Part shown: in pieces, positions 43,548-51,834 of the stretch
How positions within the stretch are numbered: the stretch's first letter is position 1
Layout of the letters: each line of letters begins with the position of its first letter
From: Dolichospermum sp. DET69
Lineage (GTDB): Bacteria; Cyanobacteriota; Cyanobacteriia; Cyanobacteriales; Nostocaceae
Length of the DNA: 64,000 bases
Direction: 5' to 3'
NCBI GenBank assembly: GCA_017355425.1
Contig: CP070233.1
Coordinates: forward strand, 3,699,501-3,763,500
The notes under the pieces: generated by a model
Database searches by the model: none
What the model saw: only the letters and a program-made list of their open reading frames with translations
What the model was told of the DNA's origin: nothing
Translations under genes and position numbers: made by a program

Positions 43548-43780
43548 TAAATCATCACCTCAGCTTCCGCTACAAAAGCCTCTAAAATTGGTGATTCATC
43601 TTCTAAAACTTCTTTACCAAATACTTCTATATGACATTTAATAGCTGATTTGACATCAGATAAGGCTTCTTCATAACTGTCACCTTCACCAACTATAACT
43701 CCTTGAATACCAAGGGGGTAAGCAATATAACCATCAAAGTGTTTTTCGACAATAATTTTAATTTGTTTCATATAGTTCAT
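43547..43780 (-). CDS. HicB-family antitoxin, partner truncated
   Basis: 77 residues (74 from the Met at position 4). HicB-like partial RNase H fold: IKIIVEKHFDGYIAYPLGIQ, VIVGEGDSYEEALSDVKSAI, then an acidic tail with EDESPILEAFVAEAEV. It is followed by the truncated hicA (1-bp overlap), so the antitoxin has survived its toxin. It could still counter another HicA. Confidence 0.82.
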   Translation of the reverse strand: MNYMKQIKIIVEKHFDGYIAYPLGIQGVIVGEGDSYEEALSDVKSAIKCHIEVFGKEVLEDESPILEAFVAEAEVMI

Positions 43781-43794
43781 TTTGGAGGATCTAA

Positions 43795-44133
43795 TTATTT
43801 GTTAGGTTTTTCTGGAAGTTGGTTTAAAGTATATCTAGCTCTAGTTTTGAGAATATTCAATTGATCAACCTGTGCCAGTAATTTGTCTAAAGTTTCAAAT
43901 TCCTCATTTGACAATTGATTTTCAGAATTTTTCATTAATAACTTATCTAATTGAGTCTGAGTTTTGGGAGATAATACACTTTCTACCAAAGCTTGTAATT
44001 CATCTAAACTTAACCCAATCAATAATTCAGTATCTGCTGATAAGTTGGTTAGTTGTTGGTAAGTTTCCAGATTTAACAATACACCAGCTTTTTCTCCCTG
44101 GGCATTAGTTATATGCTGCACTGATTCAGACAT
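43795..44133 (-). CDS. putative antitoxin-like hypothetical protein
   Basis: 112 residues from MSESVQHITNAQGEKAGVLL; the frame is open to 44202. The N-terminal segment (HITNAQGEKAGVLLNLETYQ) resembles Phd/YefM-like or RelB-like starts found next to toxins in cyanobacteria. The C-terminal part (TQLDKLLMKNSENQLSNEEF) resembles the C-terminal helical segment of the gene at 44244-44758. No toxin is adjacent except the truncated hicA beyond hicB. The function is inferred only weakly. Confidence 0.5.
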   Translation of the reverse strand: MSESVQHITNAQGEKAGVLLNLETYQQLTNLSADTELLIGLSLDELQALVESVLSPKTQTQLDKLLMKNSENQLSNEEFETLDKLLAQVDQLNILKTRARYTLNQLPEKPNK

Positions 44134-44243
44134 GGTTTGGATTTTGTATGACTGGTTATATTGTAACTTTTTATCAAAATAAAGGTTTATAAGACATAAC
44201 AAATATTTATAATCAATAACATACAGGAAAACTATCTAAAAAT

Positions 44244-44758
44244 ATGAGTAACCAAATCACAATTACTCTACCAGATGACGTTTATCAAAAAGCTGAACAC
44301 TTTGCACGTCTAGCAAATCGGGATTTAGCCAGCGTCTTAGTTGATACCATTCAATTTTCTATTCCACCTATTAGCTTAGAAGCAACAAACTTTGAACCTG
44401 TATCAGCACTTTCTGATCAACAAGTTTTAGCTTTGACAGAATTACAAATGGAATCTGAAGAAGATAGTCGTTTAAGTAGGTGAACATAAAAAATTAAAGG
44501 TATGTAAAGAAAAGTAAAATCTCCCAAAACCTCTTCATTCTTGCCTCTTGCCTTTTGCCTCTTGCCTTGCCATAACGACAATTTTCAATGCTAACCTACT
44601 TAAGTGAGTTACTGGATAAACAACAAGCTGGTATGCTTACAGAATCAGAATATTCTGAATTGCAAACACTAATGCAAATTTATCAGGAAGGACTATTGCG
44701 AAAAGCCACCGCATTGAGTGAAGCTGTCAACCGTGGATTAATAAAAGACATATCATAA
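44244..44758 (+). pseudogene. 128-residue helical protein gene split by a 122-bp insert
   Basis: The first 78 codons (MSNQITITLPDDVYQKAEHF, ending EDSRLS) begin with a ribbon-helix-helix-like segment. Removing the insert 44478-44599 and one TTAAGT copy joins them in frame to ELLDKQQAGMLTESEYSELQ and continues to the end GLIKDIS. The restored gene has 128 residues, typical of a cyanobacterial family of unknown function. Its stop lies exactly at the edge of the HEARO-like element; without that element the stop would be TAG at the same codon. As it stands, two partial frames remain (44244-44483 and 44588-44758), either of which might be translated. Confidence 0.85.
44478..44599. mobile_element. 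MITE family c (122 bp) inside a gene
   Basis: Flanked by TTAAGT (44472-44477 and 44600-44605). The ends AGGT and ACCT, together with the duplicated target, form the inverted repeat TTAAGTAGGT/ACCTACTTAA. The interior contains CTTGCCTCTTGCC tandem repeats (about 44540-44570). No coding potential. It interrupts codon 78 of the host gene. Confidence 0.8.
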
Positions 44759-45199
44759 GACCTCGCGGTAAGTGGGAAACTCAGTGGCTAAAGCCGGTGA
44801 GAGGGAAACGACACGAGCGGTTTTAACCGCCTTGAATATTTCTTCATTACCGCCTTGGAGTTGGAAAATTCGGGGTACTTTTGTGATGTACTTTCAACGG
44901 GACAATTACCGATTCAAATTTTCCAACTCTGTACGCATAATGTTTTGCTCCAAAGAGCCTCCCATTTCTGGGGTAATGTTAGCTTCGACCTGTTATAAGA
45001 GCTTGTTAAGCTTGCAACACTGTTCCAGTGACCTTGGAACTGTTTAATCACAAGCGACAGGGCAAGGAACTAGCTACGCATTCCGGGGTGTCTTGACTCA
45101 AATAACGGCTACCCTGAGACTATGCTCAGGGTGGTCTGGTCAGTACAGCTTGCTTGATTACTCTTGCAAGCTCAGTCCTTTTAGGGCTGGGTTACTGAC
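44757..45199 (-). ncRNA. HEARO-like / IscB omega-RNA element, copy C
   Basis: A 443-bp copy of the element at 7213-7655, on the opposite strand and of equal length. It starts (minus strand) GTCAGTAACCCAGCCCTA and ends CCGCGAGGTCTT directly before ATGA (44756-44753). The hairpins near the 3' end, at 44786-44795 and 44817-44830, carry compensatory changes against copy A. The 16 nt upstream (reverse complement of 45200-45215, ACAGGCAGTTAATCCT) would be the guide. There is no IscB gene. Short frames inside are non-conserved translations of RNA sequence. It sits between a broken small gene and murE. Confidence 0.75.
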
Positions 45200-45399
45200 A
45201 GGATTAACTGCCTGTGGTCGTGTTACAGTTTTAGCTTTATAACTTAATAATAATCTACGCAGTGACTGTGAGACAAGCCTGGGTTTCTGCTGGTTGGCAT
45301 CCACCTGAAGATGGTTTCTAAATTCTGTGGTATTTCTGTCAATAGATAAAAAATAATGTTTAAATAAGCGCAAGACAAGCTTGTGGCGAGGTTCACCAG

Positions 45400-46890
45400 A
45401 TGAAATTACGGGAATTACTAGCGGCTGTAGATGGGATTGAGTTTGTAAATATACCAGATATTGATATTCAAGGACTGAAAACTAATTCTCATGCTTGTAC
45501 TGCGGGAGATTTGTTTATTGGGATGCCAGGAAGTAGAGTAGATGGTGGGGAATTTTGGGCAAGCGCTTTAGCGGCTGGTGCAGTAGCAGCAATTATTTCC
45601 ACAGAAGCCATGCAGAAAAATCCGCCTACATCAAAATCTGTGGTCATTAGTGCCGATAATATGACTACAGCTTGCGCCCAAATAGCCGCAGCTTTTTATG
45701 GTTATCCTGGACAAAAACTGAAAATGCTGGGTGTGACAGGGACAAATGGTAAAACTACCACCACTCATTTAATTGAACATTTCCTAACTCAAGCTAGTTT
45801 ACCGACAGCGTTGATAGGTACACTTTACACCCGCTGGCCTGGTTTTGCCGAAACTGCCGTTAATACCACCCCTTTTGCTGTGGATTTGCAACAGCAATTA
45901 GCAAAAGCCATCAATGCTGGTTGTGAAACTGGGGTAATGGAAGTTAGTTCTCACGCTTTGGCACAGGGAAGAGTGTTGAATTGTACTTTTGAAGTAGCGG
46001 TATTTACCAATCTTACCCAAGATCATTTGGACTATCACAAAGATATGGAGGACTATTTTGCCGCGAAAGCGTTGTTATTTAGTCCTGATTATCTCCAAGA
46101 ACGGGCAATTATCAACTCTGATGATGCCTATGGTAAACGGATAATTGCATCTTTGCATCAGGAACAGGTTTGGAGTTATAGCGTTAATGATCATACCGCT
46201 GATTTTTGGATGAGTGATTTAAGTTATCAGCCAAATGGAGTAAGTGGAATTTTACATACTCCCAATGGAAATGTAGATTTTAATTCTCCTTTAGTTGGTC
46301 AATTTAACTTAGAAAATCTTTTGGCTGCGGTGGGTGCTGTTATCCATTTGGGGTTAGATTTGCAATTGGTAGCCCATGCTATTCCGTCATTTCCCGGTGT
46401 TCCTGGACGCATGGAACGGGTGCAAATTAACTCACAGCAAGATATTAGTGTGATTGTGGATTATGCCCATACTCCCGACAGTTTAGAGAATTTGCTCAAA
46501 GCTGCCCGGCCGTTTATTCCTGGTAAAATGATTTGTGTATTTGGTTGTGGAGGCGATCGCGATCGCACTAAACGTCCGAAAATGGGTAAAATAGCTGCTG
46601 ATCTTGCGGATATAGCTGTGGTGACTTCAGATAATCCCCGCACTGAAGACCCAGAAAAGATACTACAGGACGTATTAGCAGGTATTCCTGATATGGTACA
46701 ACCAATGGTAATTAGCGATCGCGCCACTGCCATTCATACAGCTATTTTACAAGCACAACCCGGAGACGGTGTATTATTGGCTGGTAAAGGTCACGAAGAC
46801 TATCAAATTCTTGGTACTGAAAAAATCCACTTTGACGACAGAGAACAAGCGCGAGCAGCCTTACAGCAAAGAATAAACAGCAAAAATTAG
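45400..46890 (+). CDS. murE: UDP-MurNAc-tripeptide ligase MurE
   Basis: Adds meso-diaminopimelate to UDP-MurNAc-L-Ala-D-Glu in peptidoglycan synthesis in the cytosol. 496 residues: the N-terminal UDP-binding domain (LKTNSHACTAGDLFIGMPG), ATP-binding GVTGTNGKTTTTH at about 109-121, VMEVSSHALAQGRV, and the C-terminal domain with SDNPRTEDPEKI, whose DNPR motif specifies diaminopimelate over lysine. A ribosome binding site (GCGAGG) precedes the ATG. Full length. It lies 200 bp after the RNA element on the other strand and appears monocistronic. Confidence 0.95.
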   Translation: MKLRELLAAVDGIEFVNIPDIDIQGLKTNSHACTAGDLFIGMPGSRVDGGEFWASALAAGAVAAIISTEAMQKNPPTSKSVVISADNMTTACAQIAAAFYGYPGQKLKMLGVTGTNGKTTTTHLIEHFLTQASLPTALIGTLYTRWPGFAETAVNTTPFAVDLQQQLAKAINAGCETGVMEVSSHALAQGRVLNCTFEVAVFTNLTQDHLDYHKDMEDYFAAKALLFSPDYLQERAIINSDDAYGKRIIASLHQEQVWSYSVNDHTADFWMSDLSYQPNGVSGILHTPNGNVDFNSPLVGQFNLENLLAAVGAVIHLGLDLQLVAHAIPSFPGVPGRMERVQINSQQDISVIVDYAHTPDSLENLLKAARPFIPGKMICVFGCGGDRDRTKRPKMGKIAADLADIAVVTSDNPRTEDPEKILQDVLAGIPDMVQPMVISDRATAIHTAILQAQPGDGVLLAGKGHEDYQILGTEKIHFDDREQARAALQQRINSKN

Positions 46891-46898
46891 ATCATTAG

Positions 46899-46985
46899 AC
46901 ATCTGGTAAAAATTAAATGTGCGGTTTCTAAAACCCTTGTAGAGACGTTCCATGGAACGTCTCTACATTATTTTCTGGAGATGTT
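46899..46985. repeat. dispersed repeat with perfect 28-bp palindrome
   Basis: Begins AGACATCTGGTAAAAATTAA as does the sequence at 63200-63225. The 28-bp palindrome at 46939-46966 (arms GTAGAGACGTTCCA) follows the murE stop and may stop transcription. Confidence 0.7.
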
Positions 46986-47293
46986 TATTAAATTTGTATC
47001 GCTTATTTGAAGTTTCCCTCAAAAAAATGTTGGTGATTATGTAGGTACGGAAGAAAAAATCAAGGGTTTGAGTCATTGAAATAGTTGAATTTTATGATTT
47101 TTTGGCAATTTCCTCTATCTAAAGTTGGAAAAAGGCTGTTCAAAATTAACTTGGAGTGATAATATTTTTTTATTGCTATGTACATTTGGTACTATGTATA
47201 CATAAACTTATTTATACATATCAGTAATAGAGACGACCTAAAAAAGATTTCATGTAGCTTGGGTTTTGAGGGAATTTAACAAGTGATATTCTT
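46986..47293. other. intergenic region, nothing recognised
   Basis: About 300 bp of AT-rich sequence between the murE-side repeat and the small membrane protein gene. No gene, hairpin or known motif stands out. Confidence 0.5.
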
Positions 47294-47545
47294 ATGGATG
47301 ATATATCTACCAAACTCCTAGCGATTTTCCAGAATGTCAATGATTGGCTGAAGTTTGCAGAAGCTAAAAATGGCGTTTTATTGGCTTTTTCTGGTGCTGC
47401 TATTACTGCAACTGTAACTCTTTTAGCCACAGCAGAAAAATTTCCTAATTCATTAAGAATTGGTTTATTGATCACAACAATTCTTTTATGTATTTGCTCT
47501 TTAATTTGTTCCCTTTCTTTGACTAATAACCAAAGTAAACTTTAG
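47294..47545 (+). CDS. small membrane protein, Pycsar TM effector-like fragment
   Basis: 83 residues. The start (LLAIFQNVNDWLKFAEAKNG) leads into two hydrophobic segments (about 28-47, VLLAFSGAAITATVTLLATA, and 54-74, IGLLITTILLCICSLICSLS). The WLKFAExKNGVLLAF context resembles the first part of DUF5706/Pycsar transmembrane effectors, which depolarise the membrane upon cyclic nucleotide signals. Those proteins are usually about twice as long, and no cyclase is adjacent. So this is a shortened or partial member, or an unrelated two-helix protein. Confidence 0.5.
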   Translation: MDDISTKLLAIFQNVNDWLKFAEAKNGVLLAFSGAAITATVTLLATAEKFPNSLRIGLLITTILLCICSLICSLSLTNNQSKL

Positions 47546-47765
47546 GTTACTAAAGATATTTAGTCATCTTTAGATGACTTTAGCTATTAGACTTGGGAAT
47601 TCATTCCCAGACGGGCTATGGATTTTACGTTAAGTTGACACCAATGATCACTGCTAAACCCCTACGATAAATGTGGTTTTTACAGCAACACATATTTGAT
47701 GTTTTTTCTCAATGCGTAGGTTCTACAAATAATAGATGTAATTATAAATAAAAAAATTAATACCC
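47546..47765. other. intergenic hairpins
   Basis: TAGTCATCTTTAGATGACTT (about 47559-47580) forms a hairpin after the small membrane protein gene and may end its transcript. GGGAATTCATTCCC (about 47596-47609) is a second one. Nothing else seen. Confidence 0.5.
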
Positions 47766-48232
47766 ATGTCATCCAGTCAATTTACTCTTGAACAAATTAA
47801 ATCAGAATTTGGAATTACTCTTGCTGAAAAAGTAGGATTTTTTGCTGCAATTCCAGAACAAAACTATAGTCAATGGTTAGCGGAAACACTTGAATATAAT
47901 ATAGCGGTATGTACTTGAATGAGATACAGTGATTAAATTTCAAAACCCGTAGGGGCGGGGTTTCCCCGCCCTCAATTGTATTGCATCCCAACAATAACCG
48001 CTATATACCCTTAGCTTTGTCTATTAACTCCGAAAAAGCTCGTTCACAAATGATAGTTACACCTATTTTAATTAAAATTAAAAAGCAATTAAATAATCCA
48101 GTAAGTTTATTTTGAGGTAAGGATTTCAATGTAGATCCTCAAAGAGTAAGATGTTACAATTCCCCCAGAACAGACAATTGGACAGATTATTGAATTTAGG
48201 AAACAGCCATTAAATACTGGAGCTAGTTAATC
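47766..48232 (+). pseudogene. broken cyanobacterial hypothetical gene, cut by a TA-duplicating MITE
   Basis: Reads MSSSQFTLEQIKSEFGITLA, then a continuous frame to EYNI, where a 102-bp insert begins. After it the frame resumes PLALSINSEKARSQMIVTPI and KIKKQLNNPVSLF. A TGA then replaces a sense codon before GKDFNVDPQ, and the rest is degenerate. The restored text matches, from recall, the N-terminus of a family of about 200 residues common in cyanobacteria. A terminal piece (PPEQTIGQIIEFRKQPLNTG, about 48158-48228) may be another gene's tail. No function known. Confidence 0.8.
47902..48003. mobile_element. MITE family d (102 bp), TA target
   Basis: Ends TAGCGGTATGTACTTGAATG and AATAACCGCTA are inverted repeats. 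TA flanks both sides (47900-47901, 48004-48005). A central palindrome GGGGCGGGGTTTCCCCGCCC is present. TA duplication points to mobilisation by an IS630/Tc1-mariner-type transposase, which is not in the window. Excision restores the host frame. Confidence 0.8.
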
Positions 48233-49030
48233 ATGTATCAAAGCGATGTGAATATCAAACCGAGCTATGAGCCGCTACCTCCTCAAGAAACGTTGCCAAC
48301 AATGTATGATTTACCTAGCGAAAATCCGGAGGAACCAGGTTTGCCCGATGAATTTCACCTATTACAACCAGAACTACTACGTAGTACCTTCAGTCCACCG
48401 GGGTATAGCGATGATAGAGTATTTACAGCCAGCGATCTAAACTTATATTATGACTCCTTGCATCCCCAATGGTATAAACGCCCAGATTGGTTTGCAGTTT
48501 TAGGAGTATCGCGCTTTTATCAGGAAACAGAATTGCGCTTAAGTTATGTAACATGGCAAGAAGGAACAAATCCTTTTGTGGCTATAGAATTAATATCACC
48601 AGGTACAGAAAATGAAGACTTGGGAAAAAATCTCCGGGAAGTGAACCAACCTCCTAATAAGTGGTCAGTATATGAACAAATTCTCAGGATACCCTATTAT
48701 TTTGTTTATAACCGTTATACAAATGAGTTTCATTGTTTCGGCTTAATGCTCAATCGCTATCAACTTCTACCGATAAATGGACTAGGAGTATGGTTAGAAG
48801 AGGTTGAATTAGGTTTAGGACTGTGGGAGGGAGAATATCAAGGATTAACTAGGTTGTGGTTACGTTGGTATGATAGAGATAATAATTGGCTACCTACCTC
48901 CACAGAACAGGAAAAACAACGGGCTGAACAAGAAAAACAACGGGCTGAACAGGAAAAACAACGGGCTGATTCTGCTGAATTAGAAATTGCTAGGTTACGA
49001 CAATTATTACGGGAAAAAGAGATTAGTTAA
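48233..49030 (+). CDS. Uma2 family protein (PD-(D/E)XK nuclease fold, DUF820)
   Basis: 265 residues. Uma2 proteins are abundant in cyanobacteria and have a restriction-endonuclease-like fold. Visible core: VFTASDLNLYYD, RPDWFAVLGVSRF (acidic residue), NPFVAIELISPGTENEDLG (ExL/D motif) and RIPYYFVYNRYTNEFHCF. The C-terminus has an exact heptad duplication QEKQRAE repeated three times, followed by a coiled coil (ELEIARLRQLLREKE). Biological role unknown. It starts just after the tail of a broken gene. Confidence 0.85.
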   Translation: MYQSDVNIKPSYEPLPPQETLPTMYDLPSENPEEPGLPDEFHLLQPELLRSTFSPPGYSDDRVFTASDLNLYYDSLHPQWYKRPDWFAVLGVSRFYQETELRLSYVTWQEGTNPFVAIELISPGTENEDLGKNLREVNQPPNKWSVYEQILRIPYYFVYNRYTNEFHCFGLMLNRYQLLPINGLGVWLEEVELGLGLWEGEYQGLTRLWLRWYDRDNNWLPTSTEQEKQRAEQEKQRAEQEKQRADSAELEIARLRQLLREKEIS

Positions 49031-49091
49031 CCTAACTACCCATAGAACGTCTTTACACGGTTTCCAGGTTACACTATTGCTAACACAGCTT

Positions 49092-49117
49092 ACCCATCTA
49101 TACGGATGGGTTTTGTT
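49092..49117 (+). terminator. Rho-independent terminator
   Basis: Stem ACCCATC/GATGGGT (7 bp) with loop TATACG, followed by TTTGTTTGT. It lies 62 bp after the Uma2 gene. Confidence 0.65.
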
Positions 49118-49269
49118 TGTATAAATGAAATTTATAATTGCTTAAACAATCTTTAACAAATTGGTGATCTAAAAATTCCAATTTGGAAAATTCCTTAGTT
49201 CACAAAGCGTGGACTTGAGCTATTAGACAGGGAATTTATTCCCTGTCGGGTGTGGGATTTACCTACCTT

Positions 49270-50712
49270 TCACACTTGTTGAGTAACTTCCAAAGGTAAG
49301 AAAATTGTCAAAACCTCCCCATATTGAGGACGTTGACGGACAATCAACTTTCCACCAATTGCTTGAAATAAATGCTTAGTTGCCGCCATATTTAAACTAA
49401 TTGCCCCAGTTTCCGGCTGAAACATTAATAATTGACCTAAAGATTTCCGAATTGGTGGCGTTGTTTTGTAGTTTTTATCTTGACAATCAAACTGAGGTGA
49501 TAACTGCAATTTTAGTTGATCACCCGCAGGAATTACTTGCACCTGAATACAACTACCAGGAGGTAAACTGCGGGTAAAATTCTCAATTAAACCAGTGAGT
49601 ACCCGGTCTAGCATAGCAGGATTACTAACCACAGTAGGTAATTGCTTAGGTAATACCACATTTAAAGTTAAATTACGACGAGTTGCTGCTTGTTGCCAAC
49701 GAGGAATACTTTGCTGTAAAACTTCATCTAAACACATAGGTGTAAGTTGAGAATGAGCAAATTTTGAAGGTTGTGATAAATTCTCTAATTCTGCCGCTTT
49801 AAATAATAACTCCATTCGGTCAATTTGCTCAGTACATTCATGATCAATAACCTCTAAACGACTGATCACATTCACAGGTAAATCTTGACGTTTTAATAAT
49901 AACCGTGTCATCATCCGAATTGTTGTCAACGGAGTGCGAACCTCATGGGCAAAGGCTTGGAGTAATTCAATATCAGAACGAGAAGGAGATTTAGGCGGTG
50001 GAGTCGGTGAAGAACAATGTGATGAAGTATGAGTAACTGGATTATTTTCTGTAATAGTTAATTCCTGAAGCAATAACTGACTAAATTGAATTATAGTGTG
50101 ATAATCTGGTGCAACTAAAGGATAATTTTGCACCTTAATATCTAAATCAGCAAACAGTTCTGGATTAGTTAAAACTACCCTAGCACCTAAAGACTGCCAA
50201 GCTTTTTGTACAACCTCTGGTTCAAAAGAAAACAAAAACTCTTTTTTACCATGTTCATATTCCGCCAAAACCAGAACTAATCTAAATTTATCTGTGAATA
50301 TCAAACAAAACTGCTCCGCGCCCAGAGGATCAGCCGGTAATAAAGGTAAAATAGATTCTTGAAAGCTAGGATTATGAGAAGTATTTGTTTCTATATTATT
50401 TATATTGGGTGCCATTTCTGATGGCATAATAAATGGCATCAACGCCAAAGGGTTAAAAGGTCTAGTTGTGAAAGTTACCGTTTGTAACTGCTGTGTTAGT
50501 TGTGGGTGACTAAATAAGGGTGCGGGTGCAGTTAATACCAAACCTTGAGTAGTATCAGATAAAGTTGTAGCTAAAGTTTTCAACAGCAGGTTTTCCGTAG
50601 CTGCAAGACTAACACGCCATTGCTGTTCTGCTTTAGCCGTAGAACATTTAGGGATATGAGATTGATTTTCAGATAAAACTTCCTTGAGACTTGGCAAAAT
50701 CCATTCGTACAC
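49270..50712 (-). CDS. sensor histidine kinase with divergent ATPase domain
   Basis: 480 residues and no clear membrane segment. An N-terminal sensor region (about 1-220; begins MYEWILPSLKEVL) is followed by the dimerisation/phosphoacceptor helix with His256 in FAHEVRTPLTTIRMMTRLLL. An N-box is present (MLDRVLTGLIENFTR). The usual DxGxG G1 box is not recognisable, although MAATKHLFQAIGGKLIV and YGEVLTIFLPL give the final ATPase strands. Such divergent HATPase domains occur in cyanobacterial kinases. No response regulator is adjacent, so partner and signal are unknown. Confidence 0.85.
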   Translation of the reverse strand: MYEWILPSLKEVLSENQSHIPKCSTAKAEQQWRVSLAATENLLLKTLATTLSDTTQGLVLTAPAPLFSHPQLTQQLQTVTFTTRPFNPLALMPFIMPSEMAPNINNIETNTSHNPSFQESILPLLPADPLGAEQFCLIFTDKFRLVLVLAEYEHGKKEFLFSFEPEVVQKAWQSLGARVVLTNPELFADLDIKVQNYPLVAPDYHTIIQFSQLLLQELTITENNPVTHTSSHCSSPTPPPKSPSRSDIELLQAFAHEVRTPLTTIRMMTRLLLKRQDLPVNVISRLEVIDHECTEQIDRMELLFKAAELENLSQPSKFAHSQLTPMCLDEVLQQSIPRWQQAATRRNLTLNVVLPKQLPTVVSNPAMLDRVLTGLIENFTRSLPPGSCIQVQVIPAGDQLKLQLSPQFDCQDKNYKTTPPIRKSLGQLLMFQPETGAISLNMAATKHLFQAIGGKLIVRQRPQYGEVLTIFLPLEVTQQV

Positions 50713-51234
50713 AGGTTTTCACCTCTTGATTGCTTCAGCAGCTAATGGTGGCTATTTCAGACATTGCACTCTACATCCACGAGATTATCGTCATTAGGGT
50801 GAATACAGAAAGTGGTATAACCGAACATTTAAGGTGCAATATCCTCTCTTGGTCGGATATTTTGAAGAGTCACCGAGTCACCGAGTCAGGAGAAAGAAGA
50901 AGAAGAAGAAGAATCAAGAAATTACCAATTCTTCCACTGACAACTGACCAATCCCCGAAAAGATGCGGCTGAGTCTCTATAATAGAGAATATAGAAATAG
51001 TGGCTACTCCTGAGCATCAAATCGTCAATCACTATAGCCATGAGTACAATCAAATTGGCTCTTTTCAATAAAAGCGTTTTAATTTAGTTATGGGAAAGTT
51101 GTCAAATCGTCAGTTATCTGGATGTTTGGTTTATAACTTTTGGGTGTAGCAATTTAATTCTTTTTTAAGATTTGCTCCTCGGCATCACGCACAGTAAAAT
51201 CCCTCACTTCAAGTATTCAATTTTGGAAATCAAC
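50713..51234. other. intergenic region between histidine kinase and BON lipoprotein
   Basis: Contains a direct repeat GTCACCGA (about 50872-50889) and GAAGAA low complexity at 50895-50915. A small 80-codon frame shows no natural composition. The promoter of the lipoprotein gene must lie here, but no clear -10/-35 is seen. Confidence 0.45.
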
Positions 51235-51693
51235 ATGAAAAAGCTCATTCCTTTTCTAGTTAGTGGCATTTTGGTAGCTGGTATGGTTGGTTGTCAAGAA
51301 GCACCAAAAACAGGTTCAGAAACTACTGGTACGGGTACGACTACAACCCCCGTTGTTCCAGCAAAACCTGCTTCTGATACTACGCCGATGATAGACAATT
51401 CTACTACAACTCCAACCGCAACTCCCACTACAACTTCCACCGCAAGCCCCACTCCAACTTCTAAATCTACAACTAAATCTACAACTGACTTAAAAACCGA
51501 AATTAGCAAAAAGCTGAAAGCAGGTTTACCTGAGAACAAGTTGGAAGTAGTTAACAAAAATGGTGAAATTACTCTCACAGGAACAGCAACTTCTCAGAAA
51601 GAAATCACACAGGCTGAAACTTTAATTAAGGAAGTAGCTGGTGTGAAAAGTGTCAAGGTAGAAGCTAAAGTGAAGGCTGAGAAAAAACCCTAG
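51235..51693 (+). CDS. BON-domain lipoprotein
   Basis: 152 residues from MKKLIPFLVSGILVAGMVGCQE. The signal peptide ends in a lipobox VGC, so the mature protein is probably lipid-anchored. Residues 28-90 are a Thr/Pro/Ser linker. The C-terminal BON domain (about 85-150; LKTEISKKLKAGLPENKLEV, NGEITLTGTATSQKEITQAE, VAGVKSVKVEAKVKAE) is of the type that binds phospholipid in envelope stress proteins. The longer frame to 51172 is not needed. Confidence 0.85.
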   Translation: MKKLIPFLVSGILVAGMVGCQEAPKTGSETTGTGTTTTPVVPAKPASDTTPMIDNSTTTPTATPTTTSTASPTPTSKSTTKSTTDLKTEISKKLKAGLPENKLEVVNKNGEITLTGTATSQKEITQAETLIKEVAGVKSVKVEAKVKAEKKP

Positions 51694-51781
51694 TTATTCT
51701 ATTTTATACCATTTGGGATTTTGAATTGGTTTTACAATCATTTATTTGTCAAATTGGTATAACTTGAGATTAGAATTTATC

Positions 51782-51815
51782 AGGGCTTACTTTAGTTAGT
51801 AAGTCCTGTTTTTTA
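51782..51815 (+). terminator. Rho-independent terminator
   Basis: Nearly perfect stem AGGGCTTACT / AGTAAGTCCT around TTAGTT, followed by GTTTTTT. It is placed between the BON gene and the hydrolase gene. Confidence 0.75.
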
Positions 51816-51834
51816 CTGATTGAAAGAAATAATA

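Noticed and set aside
44772-45047. 91-codon frame on the plus strand inside RNA element copy C
   Set aside because: It runs antisense to the predicted RNA and shows no natural protein composition. Copy A lacks the same frame.
45158-45373. 71-codon minus-strand frame between copy C and murE
   Set aside because: Part lies in the RNA element and the rest has no gene-like signal.
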